64,000 nucleotides of DNA from Pseudomonas sp. R5-89-07 (GTDB lineage: Bacteria; Pseudomonadota; Gammaproteobacteria; Pseudomonadales; Pseudomonadaceae), in NCBI RefSeq assembly GCF_003851685.1, contig NZ_CP027727.1, forward strand, positions 2,356,001 through 2,420,000, given 5' to 3'. The notes beneath the pieces are model-generated. The model did no database searches and was not told the DNA's origin. It worked only from the letters and a program-made list of their open reading frames with translations. A program made the translations under genes and the position numbers. Positions 9,170 through 17,743 of this stretch are shown here, piece by piece (positions within the stretch are counted from its first letter, which is position 1; the number at the start of each line of letters is the position of its first letter).

Positions 9170-10021
9170 ATGCATGTCAGTTCGTTGAAGTCGGCTATGT
9201 GTAATACCGCGCAAGCGCTCGAACGTCATAAGGATTTTGAATCGTGCCTGAGAGCGCATTACCACGTGCTGCTCGTGCCTTATTCCAGACGACCGTTTTT
9301 CTACAAGAGTGCACTTAAATACAGCCGCTTGATGGTGTCGTTTGCCTTACTGAGTGAGTACTTCGCCACACCGTTGCCGTTGTTGTCCGAAGTTAAAACC
9401 CTGTGCGTGACGCGCAGGTATTGTTCGAAAAACAGTCTGGAATCGATCTTTCTATTGTTTCGCGCATTGGGTTTCATGGAAGTTACGCCGCACCCCGAAG
9501 ACAGCCGTTTCCGGGTATATGCGCCCTCGGACGAAGCCTGCCGTGAAGCGCGCCTGATGTTGACTTCCCTCACGGAGTCGTTGGCGCGGCTGTATCCCGA
9601 AAGAGCGATTTTCCAACAGCTTCGCGAGTTGGATGACCGCGGCTTCCTGGCTCTCTACTTCAGGGGGTTCGCCATCATTCTCGACGCCGATCTGACGGTA
9701 GATGTATTGCTGCCTGAGTGTTACTGGCTGGTGAAACGAGACGCCGGCCACCTGTTGATGCTGGCTATTTATAACGATGCCTTTGCGCCGGAAAACGATC
9801 GGGCAACGTTCAGGTCGTCTTCCTATCTGGCATTGGCCAAGCAACTTTCGGTGTCCAAGACCCACGTTATCCGAATGGTTCAGGAGGGCGTGGAAAAAGG
9901 CTATTTCAAAGCTCACTCCAAAACCCGGCTGGAAGTGCTGCCACCCTTTGTCAGCCTGGTAAAGCGGTTCATGGCCTTTTCATTTGCGGTTGGTCTGCAT
10001 GCTATTGAAATGGGAGCGTAA
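9170..10021 (+). CDS. Uncharacterised protein with C-terminal winged-helix motif
   Basis: 283-residue cytoplasmic protein I do not recognise. No signal peptide or clear membrane span is seen. Near residues 220-265 the segment YLALAKQLSVSKTHVIRMVQ followed by EGVEKGYF resembles a winged helix (helix-turn-helix plus wing), suggesting DNA binding. The region before it has no familiar domain. The ATG at 9170 is preferred to an in-frame TTG at 9149. The stop is followed two bases later by the ATG of a diguanylate cyclase, so the two are probably translated together. The inferred role is a regulator acting with c-di-GMP output; this is not proven. Confidence 0.7.
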   Translation: MHVSSLKSAMCNTAQALERHKDFESCLRAHYHVLLVPYSRRPFFYKSALKYSRLMVSFALLSEYFATPLPLLSEVKTLCVTRRYCSKNSLESIFLLFRALGFMEVTPHPEDSRFRVYAPSDEACREARLMLTSLTESLARLYPERAIFQQLRELDDRGFLALYFRGFAIILDADLTVDVLLPECYWLVKRDAGHLLMLAIYNDAFAPENDRATFRSSSYLALAKQLSVSKTHVIRMVQEGVEKGYFKAHSKTRLEVLPPFVSLVKRFMAFSFAVGLHAIEMGA

Positions 10022-10023
10022 GG

Positions 10024-11049
10024 ATGCCTGCCTACTTGAAGTTAAGGCCCAGGATGCGCAGGTTGCTGTCGCCTGCGGTGACGCAAGCTGAATGGATAGG
10101 CATCATTGCCTGGATAGGTATCGGTTTGATCCAGGCCATGCTGTTCGACCTGTCCATGTTGAGCATCACCCTTGGCCTATTGCTTGTTTGCCGTTTTCAT
10201 TCGCAGACGACCCACTTTCTGCTTTGGCGGTTGCTGGGGGTGGTCTATATCGTGCTGTTGTCGGCCGGCTTTGCCTATGTCATTCACTTGAACCCGCAAT
10301 TGCGTATCTATGGCTTGCCCCTGGCCGTCACACTGGTGGTCGGCAGCGCGATCCTGTTTATCAGTGTTCAGGATTATCTGGTCGGCGCCCTGTCGATCTG
10401 GCTCATCCTGTGGTCGCCCATGCAGGCCGAACTCTATGCAGGCACCCAAAGCTATCTGTTGATCTTTTGCGCCTCGTCGGTATCGATCGGTTTTGTCCTG
10501 AGTTACTCATACTTGAAGAACCTGCGTTCGGTACTGCTGGTGGAAAGTGAGTTTCGCGCCCTGGCCGAGACCGATTACCTGACCTCTATCCTCAATCGGC
10601 GCGCGTTCATGCAAAGCTTCGAAAAGTTGCTCGACAGCGGCCAGGGCGGCTACTTCATCATGCTCGATATCGACAGTTTCAAGGCCATGAATGACCGCTA
10701 TGGCCACGACGTGGGAGACAAGATCCTGCGCGCCATGGCGCTGTGCCTGAAAAACGCCCAAGGCAGCCACAGCTTTGGACGGATCGGTGGGGAAGAGTTC
10801 GGTGTGTTATTGCAGGGCGATGACCCTGCGCTTGCCGGCGAGTTTGTGCTGGACCTGTTGCAGGCGATCCGTGGCAGCGTCGCGGCTCCGCACAACTACA
10901 CGTGCAGTGCCGGCATGGCGCGTTTTTCGTCGGGTGATGAGCTGTCAGCGGTGCTCAAGATCGCCGACAAAAACCTGTACGGCGCCAAGCGCAATGGCAA
11001 GGACTGTGTGCATCTGGATGGGGCGGCGCTACGGCCCGTCACGGCCTGA
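10024..11049 (+). CDS. Membrane-anchored GGDEF diguanylate cyclase
   Basis: 341 residues; makes cyclic di-GMP from two GTP. The first ~170 residues form about six membrane helices with no recognisable ligand domain. A short linker (VESEFRALAETDYLTSILNRR) follows, then a GGDEF domain with the active signature GGEEF at 255-259 and the metal-binding DIDSFKAMND at 215-224. No RxxD inhibitory site is present just upstream of GGEEF (HSFGR there), so product feedback is probably absent. It starts two bases after the stop of the preceding winged-helix gene. Confidence 0.93.
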   Translation: MPAYLKLRPRMRRLLSPAVTQAEWIGIIAWIGIGLIQAMLFDLSMLSITLGLLLVCRFHSQTTHFLLWRLLGVVYIVLLSAGFAYVIHLNPQLRIYGLPLAVTLVVGSAILFISVQDYLVGALSIWLILWSPMQAELYAGTQSYLLIFCASSVSIGFVLSYSYLKNLRSVLLVESEFRALAETDYLTSILNRRAFMQSFEKLLDSGQGGYFIMLDIDSFKAMNDRYGHDVGDKILRAMALCLKNAQGSHSFGRIGGEEFGVLLQGDDPALAGEFVLDLLQAIRGSVAAPHNYTCSAGMARFSSGDELSAVLKIADKNLYGAKRNGKDCVHLDGAALRPVTA

Positions 11050-11066
11050 AGCGCAGATACCGGCGT

Positions 11067-11378
11067 TTACCGCTGGGCAAGCACACTGGCTAGTAACCCA
11101 GGGAAGCGGCCCTCGAGTTCTTCACGGCGCAACGAGTTCATATGGGTGGTGCCGACATTGCGCGTGTTCACCAGGCCGGCATCGCGTAATACGCGAAAGT
11201 GGTGGGACATGCTGGATTTGGGTCGCCCGCCGTCCAGTTCGCCACAGCTGGCTTCGGATACGCCGGCCAGGCAGCGCACGATGTCCAGGCGCACGGGGTC
11301 GCTGAGGGCGTAGAGCACGCGCTCAAGTGTCAGTTCTTGCGGGGTAGGGTGTTTGAAGGCTCGCATGGAGCGGATCAT
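11067..11378 (-). CDS. ArsR/SmtB-family repressor, divergent from xenA
   Basis: 103-residue winged-helix regulator. LSDPVRLDIVRCL and the recognition helix SSMSHHFRVLRDAGLV are the ArsR-family core (residues ~25-75). The metal-binding CxC of classical ArsR is absent: there is only a single C in CGELDGG and another in RCLAG. A thiol, redox or organic signal is therefore likelier than a metal. It is divergent from xenA, with a perfect inverted repeat in the 78-base gap, so it most likely represses xenA and itself. The start could also be four codons later (MRAFKH). Confidence 0.9.
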   Translation of the reverse strand: MIRSMRAFKHPTPQELTLERVLYALSDPVRLDIVRCLAGVSEASCGELDGGRPKSSMSHHFRVLRDAGLVNTRNVGTTHMNSLRREELEGRFPGLLASVLAQR

Positions 11379-11402
11379 AACAGGGGGGTATCGCTCAATA
11401 CC

Positions 11403-11426
11403 ATAGTTCGATTACCATCGAACTAT
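11403..11426. promoter_or_regulatory. Perfect inverted repeat, probable ArsR-type operator
   Basis: ATAGTTCGAT, then TACC, then ATCGAACTAT: a perfect 10-base inverted repeat with a 4-base spacer, in the middle of the gap between the ArsR gene and xenA. It ends 30 bases before the xenA ATG, where a bound repressor would block both promoters. That it is the ArsR target is inference from position and symmetry. Confidence 0.75.
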
Positions 11427-11456
11427 CGAATCACTCACCCTTCCCCGGAGTATCAG

Positions 11457-12548
11457 ATGTCCGCTTTGTTCGAACCGTTCAAACTCAAAGACGTTACCTT
11501 GCGCAATCGCATTGCCATCCCGCCGATGTGCCAATACATGGCCGACGACGGCATGGTCAATGATTGGCACCACGTGCACCTGGCCGGCATGGCCCGTGGC
11601 GGTGCGGGCCTGCTGGTGGTCGAGGCCACTGCGGTCGCGCCGGAGGGGCGTATCACCCCGGGCTGCGCCGGTATCTGGAGCGATGCCCATGCCGAGGCGT
11701 TCGTGCCGATGGTCAAGGCGATCAAGGCCGCCGGTTCCGTACCCGGTATCCAGATTGCCCACGCCGGTCGCAAAGCCAGCGCCAACCGTCCGTGGGAAGG
11801 CGACGACCATATCCCTGCTTCCGATGCCCGTAGCTGGGAAACCATCGCCCCGTCGGCCATTGCGTTCGGTGCGAACCTGCCCAACGTACCGCGTGCCATG
11901 ACCCTGGAGGATATCGCCCGCGTCCAGCAGGACTTCGTCGACGCCGCCCGTCGTGCGCGGGATGCCGGTTTTGAATGGATCGAACTGCACTTCGCCCATG
12001 GCTACCTGGGCCAGAGCTTTTTCTCCGAACACTCCAACCAGCGTACCGACGCCTACGGTGGCAGCTTCGACAACCGCAGCCGCTTCCTCCTGGAAACCCT
12101 CGCCGCCGTGCGTGAAGTCTGGCCGGAAAACCTGCCGCTCACCGCACGCTTCGGTGTGATCGAATACGACGGCCGCGATGAGCAGACCCTCACCGAGTCC
12201 ATCGAACTGGCCCGCCGCTTCAAGGCCGGTGGCCTGGACCTGCTGAGCGTCAGCGTCGGTTTCACCATTCCCGACACCAACATTCCGTGGGGCCCGGCGT
12301 TCATGGGGCCGATTGCCGAACGTGTGCGCCGTGAGGCGGGCATCCCGGTCACCTCGGCGTGGGGTTTTGGTACGCCGCAACTGGCCGAAGGCGCGCTGCA
12401 GGCCGGGCACCTGGACCTGGTGTCCGTAGGCCGTGCGCACTTGGCCGACCCGCATTGGGCGTACTTTGCGGCCAAGGAGCTGGGCGTGGATAAGTCGTCC
12501 TGGACCTTGCCGGCGCCTTACGCGCACTGGTTGGAACGCTATCGCTGA
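11457..12548 (+). CDS. xenA: XenA-type old yellow enzyme (NAD(P)H:flavin oxidoreductase / xenobiotic reductase)
   Basis: 363-residue FMN enzyme that reduces activated alkenes, enones and nitro compounds with NAD(P)H. It belongs to the XenA/YqjM class: Cys25 in PPMCQYM tunes the flavin, and HFAHGYLGQSFFSEHSN carries the substrate-binding His pair and Tyr. The whole sequence closely follows my memory of P. putida XenA. The ATG at 11457 is chosen because it begins the family start MSALFEP, with CCGGAG upstream. It is divergent from an ArsR-type regulator and followed by a compact REP hairpin that could end the transcript. Confidence 0.95.
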   Translation: MSALFEPFKLKDVTLRNRIAIPPMCQYMADDGMVNDWHHVHLAGMARGGAGLLVVEATAVAPEGRITPGCAGIWSDAHAEAFVPMVKAIKAAGSVPGIQIAHAGRKASANRPWEGDDHIPASDARSWETIAPSAIAFGANLPNVPRAMTLEDIARVQQDFVDAARRARDAGFEWIELHFAHGYLGQSFFSEHSNQRTDAYGGSFDNRSRFLLETLAAVREVWPENLPLTARFGVIEYDGRDEQTLTESIELARRFKAGGLDLLSVSVGFTIPDTNIPWGPAFMGPIAERVRREAGIPVTSAWGFGTPQLAEGALQAGHLDLVSVGRAHLADPHWAYFAAKELGVDKSSWTLPAPYAHWLERYR

Positions 12549-12586
12549 GATAGGGGACGGCTCGGCGGCTTAGCGAGCCGGTAAAC

Positions 12587-12616
12587 ATGTGGGAGGGGGC
12601 AAGCCCCCTCCCACAT
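12587..12616. repeat. Compact REP palindrome after xenA
   Basis: ATGTGGGAGGGGGC directly joined to its inverse, a 30-base near-perfect hairpin with no spacer. It looks like a REPIN that has lost its centre. The position 39 bases after the xenA stop suits a transcript end, but no T-run follows. Confidence 0.85.
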
Positions 12617-12676
12617 TTGGTTTATGTACATCAGGAATACTGCGCCGCTGGGTACAAAGGCGATACGCGAAAAATA

Positions 12677-12695
12677 GCAAATGAGAATGTATGTC
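12677..12695 (+). promoter_or_regulatory. Probable Fur box upstream of the TonB receptor
   Basis: GCAAATGAGAATGTATGTC matches the 19-base Fur consensus at about 13 positions, with the AATGAGAAT half strongest. It lies about 90 bases before the receptor start, where Fur-Fe(II) would repress in iron-replete cells. Confidence 0.65.
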
Positions 12696-12781
12696 GAATA
12701 CGAATGCGTTGATATATGATGCGCGGCGATTTCCTGGCAGGTATGCCGCCCCATCTGGCTCATTCACTAGGTTCAACATCC

Positions 12782-14908
12782 ATGCGTCGTACCCTGATTT
12801 CCATCTGTGTGCTCCAGGCGTTTTCCCCCCTGGCGTGGGCAGAGGACGCCTCTACAGAAAAAACCAGCATCGAGCTGCAAGCGACCAACGTGACCGCCAC
12901 TGAGCAGTTCGAGTCGGCCCAGGGGCCGGTGCAGGGCTACCACGCCACACGATCAGCCAGTGCGACGCGCACCGACACCTCGATTCACGAAACACCCCAG
13001 TCCATCAGCGTGGTGTCCAAAGACGTGGTCGAAGACATCGGTGCAACGCGCCTGCAGGATGCCCTCGACTATGCCGGCGGCGTCGGCCGCGCCAACAACT
13101 TCGGTGGCCAGGGCCTGACCACCTTCACCGTGCGTGGCTTTACCACCGGTGAGTTCTACCGCAACGGTTTCCCGGTCAACCGCGGTTACCCGAACATGCC
13201 GGATGCCAATACCATCGAGCGCCTCGAAGTTTTGCGCGGCCCGGCGACCATGCTCTACGGGCGTGGCGACCCCGGCGGCACGTTCAACGTGGTGTCCAAG
13301 CAGCCGCTGGCCGAACGCAGCGTAACCCTGGGCAGCCAGGTCAATGACCAGGGCATGAAGCGCGGCACCCTCGATGCCTCCGGCCCGCTGGATGAAGAAG
13401 GCCGCCTGGCCTATCGGCTGAACGTGGTGGGCGAGGGCGGCGATACCTTTCGCGATCACGTCGAGACCGAGCGCTACGGGGTGACACCGGTCATCACTTG
13501 GCAGGCCAGCGATGACACCAAGGTGATCTTCGAAGGTGACTTCATGCGCAACAATGCCCCATTGGACCGTGGACTGACGCGTTACCCGAATCAGCGAGGC
13601 ACGCCGTCACGCGAGACGTTCTGGGGTGAGAAGGACGCGGGCAAGCTGCACAACGACAACAACATGGCGCAGCTGCGCTTCGAGCATGCGCTCAATGACA
13701 ACTGGACGCTGGGCGGTGGTTTCCAATGGCTGGATGGAACGTTGCAGGGGAACGCCATCGAGGCGAACGGCCTGGGCGCCGATGGTCGCACCCTGCAGCG
13801 CAACTTCAACTACCGCAAGCTGGAATGGACCGACAAGGACTACCAGCTCAACCTGACCGGGCATTTCTCCACCGCTGGCTTCGAGCACACCTTGCTGACC
13901 GGCATCGAGTACGAAGACTACGACTACCAGTCAATCATCCAGCGCTCCAGCGCCGCCGCGGGCACTTACCCGATCAACATCTTCAACCCGGTCTACGGCC
14001 AGGCGCGTCCGCCACTGACGCGCACGCCGACCCATGACAAGGAAAACCTCAAGACCTACGCGGCCTTCGTGCAGGACCAGGTGGCCCTGACCGAGCGCTT
14101 GAAAGTCCTGGCCGGCGCACGTTTCGAACGGTTCGAACATGACTACGAAAGTTACGTGGCGGGCGTAAACCCGTTCCAGACCGCAGAAAACGCCGTCACC
14201 CCGCGTGTGGGTGTGATCTACGACCTCACCGATACCGTCGCGGTATATGCCGACGCTGCGCGTTCGTTCAAGCCGAACACCGGCGCGGCGCGCGAAGGCG
14301 GTGGCTTCGCGCCGGAAAAGGGCAAGTCCTATGAGATGGGGATCAAGTGGGAAGCCCTGGAACGCCAACTGAGCGTCGACGCTTCGATCTATCAGATCGA
14401 CAAGAAAAACGTACTGACCACCGACCCGGTGATCAACACGTTCAACGTCGCGGCGGGTGAGGTGCGCAGCCGAGGGTTTGACCTCAACGTCGCGGGCAAC
14501 CTCACGCCTGAGTGGCGCATGATCGGCGGCTATGCCTATGTGGATGCCGAAGTCACCAAGGACAACAGCATCCGCGCCGGCACACGCTTGTTGAACATCC
14601 CGCGCAACAGCTTCAGCCTGCTCAACGTCTACGAATTCCAGGACGGCGCGCTCAAGGGCCTGGGCCTGGGCGCTGGCGGCAAATACGTCGACCAGCGCGC
14701 CGGCCAGACCGCCAACACTGCATTTTCGATGGATGCCTACACCGTGGTCGACCTGCTGGGTTATTACAAGGTCAACGAACAGGTGCGCCTGAACCTGGAC
14801 GTGAAAAACCTGTTCAATCGCGAGTATGAGGAAGGGGCGTTCGGCAATATCTACGCCTATCCAGGCGCACCACGTACGGTGCAGGTCGGGATCTCCTACA
14901 CCCTGTAA
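12782..14908 (+). CDS. TonB-dependent siderophore receptor
   Basis: Outer-membrane ferric-siderophore transporter, 708 residues from the ATG at 12782, which opens a signal peptide ending LAWA/EDAST. IELQATNVT just after it resembles a TonB box. The plug domain (~60-200) contains ETPQSISVVSKDVVED, FTVRGFT and LEVLRGPATMLYGRGDPGGTFNVVSKQP, and the 22-strand barrel ends with the typical NLFNREYEEG and terminal VGISYTL. There is no N-terminal signalling (STN) domain and no adjacent FecI/FecR pair. Control is therefore probably by Fur alone, supported by the Fur-like box. The siderophore is unknown; ferrichrome-type (FhuA/FiuA-like) receptors share this layout. Confidence 0.94.
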   Translation: MRRTLISICVLQAFSPLAWAEDASTEKTSIELQATNVTATEQFESAQGPVQGYHATRSASATRTDTSIHETPQSISVVSKDVVEDIGATRLQDALDYAGGVGRANNFGGQGLTTFTVRGFTTGEFYRNGFPVNRGYPNMPDANTIERLEVLRGPATMLYGRGDPGGTFNVVSKQPLAERSVTLGSQVNDQGMKRGTLDASGPLDEEGRLAYRLNVVGEGGDTFRDHVETERYGVTPVITWQASDDTKVIFEGDFMRNNAPLDRGLTRYPNQRGTPSRETFWGEKDAGKLHNDNNMAQLRFEHALNDNWTLGGGFQWLDGTLQGNAIEANGLGADGRTLQRNFNYRKLEWTDKDYQLNLTGHFSTAGFEHTLLTGIEYEDYDYQSIIQRSSAAAGTYPINIFNPVYGQARPPLTRTPTHDKENLKTYAAFVQDQVALTERLKVLAGARFERFEHDYESYVAGVNPFQTAENAVTPRVGVIYDLTDTVAVYADAARSFKPNTGAAREGGGFAPEKGKSYEMGIKWEALERQLSVDASIYQIDKKNVLTTDPVINTFNVAAGEVRSRGFDLNVAGNLTPEWRMIGGYAYVDAEVTKDNSIRAGTRLLNIPRNSFSLLNVYEFQDGALKGLGLGAGGKYVDQRAGQTANTAFSMDAYTVVDLLGYYKVNEQVRLNLDVKNLFNREYEEGAFGNIYAYPGAPRTVQVGISYTL

Positions 14909-14928
14909 CGCTACACACCGTTCCAAAT

Positions 14929-15015
14929 GTGGGAGGGGGCTTGCCCCCGATAGCAGGGTGTCAGCCATGTATAAACTGGCTGATCCACCGCTATCGGGAG
15001 CAAGCCCCCTCCCAC
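14929..15015. repeat. REPIN between convergent TonB receptor and GntR gene
   Basis: GTGGGAGGGGGCTTGCCCCC and its inverse (GGGAGCAAGCCCCCTCCCAC) with a ~45-base centre. It sits between two convergent genes, where it could terminate both. Confidence 0.92.
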
Positions 15016-15043
15016 ATGGGATCGTGTTTACATGTCGAGCTGG

Positions 15044-15766
15044 CTACAACGGCGTCAACACATTCATCACCGTATCCAGTGCCACTCGCGTGTCATCCAG
15101 CTGCACCAGCGAGGCGTGCCGCGCGCCCAGGGCGTCGCGGTTCTGGATGGCGGTGAGGATCGCCTTGTGCCGCGGCAGGCTCAGGCCCTGGATATCCGGG
15201 CGGCGGTTGGTGATGTTGATCGACTCGCGCAACGGCAGCGACAGCATATTGCACATATAGGCGAGCAGGTCGTTGCGGGTGGCGTCGGCAATGGCGCGGT
15301 GAAAGTCCAGGTCGGCCTGCAACAGGTCGTCGTGGGTCTTGGCGGTTTCCATGCCCTGGTAGGCTTTTTCGATGGTGGCGATGTCTTCATCGGTGGCGGT
15401 GGTCGCGGCCATGGCGGCGATTTCCGGTTCGAGAATACGCCGCACCCCGGCCAGGGTGTTGAAGAACTCACTGTGGGGCGTGGACTGCATCAACCAGGAC
15501 AGCACGTCCGGGTCGAGCAGGTGCCATTTGAGGCGCGGCCGCACCACGGCGCCCACCCGGGGCTTGGAATACACCAGGCCCTTGGCGCTGAGCACCCGCG
15601 TCGCCTCGCGCAACACCGAACGACTGACCTTGTATTCCTCGCACAGCGTGGCTTCCATGGGCAGTCTTTCTTCCGGCTTGAAGCGCCCGGAAACGATGTG
15701 CATGCCCAAGTCCTGAACGATCTGGGCATGCATGCTCTTGCGCGGCTTGGGCGGCTGGTGATCCAT
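15044..15766 (-). CDS. FadR-subfamily GntR regulator of the arabinose cluster
   Basis: 240-residue transcription factor. The N-terminal winged helix (~10-78) includes LCEEYKVSRSVLREATRVLSAKGL. The C-terminal FCD ligand domain (~100-225) has DLDFHRAI, RHKAIL and ARHASL, whose Asp and three His usually bind a metal that helps hold a small acid. It lies 48 bases after the sugar-acid dehydratase on the same strand. FadR-type regulators bind TNGTNNNACNA; three such sites lie in the two divergent promoter regions of this cluster. The likely effector is a pathway sugar acid. The ATG at 15766 is preferred to an upstream start at 15814. Confidence 0.88.
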   Translation of the reverse strand: MDHQPPKPRKSMHAQIVQDLGMHIVSGRFKPEERLPMEATLCEEYKVSRSVLREATRVLSAKGLVYSKPRVGAVVRPRLKWHLLDPDVLSWLMQSTPHSEFFNTLAGVRRILEPEIAAMAATTATDEDIATIEKAYQGMETAKTHDDLLQADLDFHRAIADATRNDLLAYMCNMLSLPLRESINITNRRPDIQGLSLPRHKAILTAIQNRDALGARHASLVQLDDTRVALDTVMNVLTPL

Positions 15767-15814
15767 AACGACGGGCAGGCTCTGGCTTAAATTCGCCGCA
15801 TCATAGCATCCCAA

Positions 15815-17551
15815 TTAGTGGGAATGCCGTGGGACTTCGGCGCCACGGCAGCCCACCAGGAAATCGAAGTCGCAGCCCTGGTCGGCCTGCAGTACATGGT
15901 CGATGTACAGCTGGCGATAGCCGCCGACGATGAGTTTTTCGGTGGGCGCCAGGTCCGCCATGCGCGCCGCCAGCTCGGCGTCGGGGATGTCCAGGTGCAA
16001 GCGACCATTGGCGCAGTCCAGCTCGATCCAGTCACCTTCCTGCACGGCGGCCAACGGCCCGCCTGCAGCGGCTTCCGGTGCCACGTGCAGTACCACCGTG
16101 CCGTACGCGGTGCCGCTCATGCGCGCGTCGGAAATGCGCACCATGTCGGTCACGCCCTGGGCCAGCAACTTGGCCGGCAGCCCCATGTTGCCCACTTCGG
16201 CCATGCCTGGGTAACCCTTGGGCCCGCAGTTTTTCATGACCAGGATCGAGTTGGCGTCCACGTCCAGCTCCGGATCGTTGATGCGTGCCTTGTACATGTC
16301 GAAGTTTTCGAACACCACCGCGCGGCCACGGTGCTGCATCAGCTCGGCGCTGGCGGCAGACGGCTTGAGCACCGCCCCCAGTGGTGCCAGGTTGCCGCGC
16401 AGCACGCAGATGCCGCCGTCGGCGCGGATCGGGTTGTCGAGGGTGCGGATCACTTCGTCCTGGCCGTAGATCGGTGAGTCCTTGGTGTTCTCGCCCAACG
16501 TTTTGCCGTTGACGGTCAAGGCGTTCGGATGCGGGATCAGGTCGGCTTCGCCCAGGCGGCGCAACACGGCAGGCAGGCCACCGGCGTAGTAGAACTCTTC
16601 CATCAGGAAGCGCCCCGAGGGTTGCAGGTCGACGATGGTCGGCATGCCACGCCCGATGCGGGTCCAGTCATCCAGGTCCAGCCCCACGCCGATGCGGCCG
16701 GCGATGGCCTTCAAGTGAATCACTGCGTTGGTCGAGCCGCCAATCGCCGCGTTCACCCGGATCGCGTTCTCGAAGGCTTCTTTGGTGAGAATCTTCGACA
16801 GCTTCAAGTCTTCGCGCACCATCTCCACTGCACGCATGCCCGACATGTGTGCCAGCACATAACGCCGTGCGTCCACTGCCGGAATCGCCGCGTTGTGGGG
16901 CAGGGAAGTGCCCAGGGCCTCAGCCATGCAGGCCATGGTCGACGCGGTGCCCATGGTGTTGCAGGTACCCGCCGAGCGCGACATGCCGCCTTCGGCCGCA
17001 AGGAAATCATCCAGGGTAATAGTGCCGGCCTTGACCTGTTCGCTGAGCTGCCACACCACCGTGCCCGAGCCGATGTCCTGGCCCTTGTGCTTGCCGTTGA
17101 GCATCGGCCCGCCGGTAACGACGATAGCCGGCACGTCACAACTGGCGGCGCCCATCAGCAGGGCCGGGGTGGTTTTGTCGCATCCGGTGAGCAGCACCAC
17201 GCCATCGATCGGGTTGCCGCGAATGGCTTCTTCCACGTCCATGCTCGCCAGGTTGCGGGTCAGCATGGCGGTGGGGCGCAGGTTGGATTCACCGTTGGAG
17301 AACACCGGGAATTCCACCGGGAAGCCACCGGCTTCGATCACGCCGCGTTTGACGTGCTCGGCGATCTGGCGGAAATGCGCGTTGCACGGGGTCAGCTCCG
17401 ACCAGGTGTTGCAGATGCCGATGATCGGCTTGCCATGGAACTGATGGTCGGCAATGCCCTGGTTCTTCATCCAGCTGCGGTACATGAAGCCGTTCTTGTC
17501 GGCGGTACCGAACCACTGGGCGGAGCGTAGGCCGGGCTTTTTATCAGACAT
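15815..17551 (-). CDS. IlvD/Edd-family sugar-acid dehydratase, probable L-arabinonate dehydratase
   Basis: 578-residue iron-sulfur dehydratase; in this context converts L-arabinonate to 2-keto-3-deoxy-L-arabinonate. Cluster-ligand cysteines are visible in VLLTGCDKTTP and SAGTCNTMGTAST, and the family block RISDARMSGTAYGTVVLHVAPE is near the C-terminus. The ATG at 17551 has AGAG upstream and begins MSDKKPGLRSAQWFG, the usual family start. It is the first gene of a leftward unit with its regulator. It is divergent from the transporter and catabolic genes, with two FadR-type operators in the gap. Related enzymes act on xylonate or galactonate, so the exact substrate rests on the AraFGH neighbours. 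Confidence 0.92.
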   Translation of the reverse strand: MSDKKPGLRSAQWFGTADKNGFMYRSWMKNQGIADHQFHGKPIIGICNTWSELTPCNAHFRQIAEHVKRGVIEAGGFPVEFPVFSNGESNLRPTAMLTRNLASMDVEEAIRGNPIDGVVLLTGCDKTTPALLMGAASCDVPAIVVTGGPMLNGKHKGQDIGSGTVVWQLSEQVKAGTITLDDFLAAEGGMSRSAGTCNTMGTASTMACMAEALGTSLPHNAAIPAVDARRYVLAHMSGMRAVEMVREDLKLSKILTKEAFENAIRVNAAIGGSTNAVIHLKAIAGRIGVGLDLDDWTRIGRGMPTIVDLQPSGRFLMEEFYYAGGLPAVLRRLGEADLIPHPNALTVNGKTLGENTKDSPIYGQDEVIRTLDNPIRADGGICVLRGNLAPLGAVLKPSAASAELMQHRGRAVVFENFDMYKARINDPELDVDANSILVMKNCGPKGYPGMAEVGNMGLPAKLLAQGVTDMVRISDARMSGTAYGTVVLHVAPEAAAGGPLAAVQEGDWIELDCANGRLHLDIPDAELAARMADLAPTEKLIVGGYRQLYIDHVLQADQGCDFDFLVGCRGAEVPRHSH

Positions 17552-17565
17552 GATCGATTCTCTTA

Positions 17566-17576
17566 TTGTATGACTA
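17566..17576. promoter_or_regulatory. FadR-type operator 1 (arabinose cluster)
   Basis: TTGTATGACTA fits TNGTNNNACNA exactly; its reverse strand TAGTCATACAA closely resembles the two other sites. It lies 14 bases upstream of the dehydratase ATG, where binding would block that transcript. Confidence 0.65.
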
Positions 17577-17639
17577 TATGTTCTGAGCGTGGTTAAACAT
17601 AAGCGCAAAATCGCTGCTTTGGAAGAGTTGTTTTGCAAA

Positions 17640-17650
17640 TAGTCCTACTA
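17640..17650. promoter_or_regulatory. FadR-type operator 2 (arabinose cluster)
   Basis: TAGTCCTACTA, an exact TNGTNNNACNA match, 74 bases from operator 1 and about 93 bases before the MFS carrier start. It probably governs the rightward catabolic unit. Confidence 0.65.
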
Positions 17651-17743
17651 TATAGTTCTTCTTAACTGAGGTATGACCCTGGCGGATTTCCGCGAGAGGC
17701 GTCCCCCGAGCTTCTATAAAAACAACAATCGGAGATCGACCCC

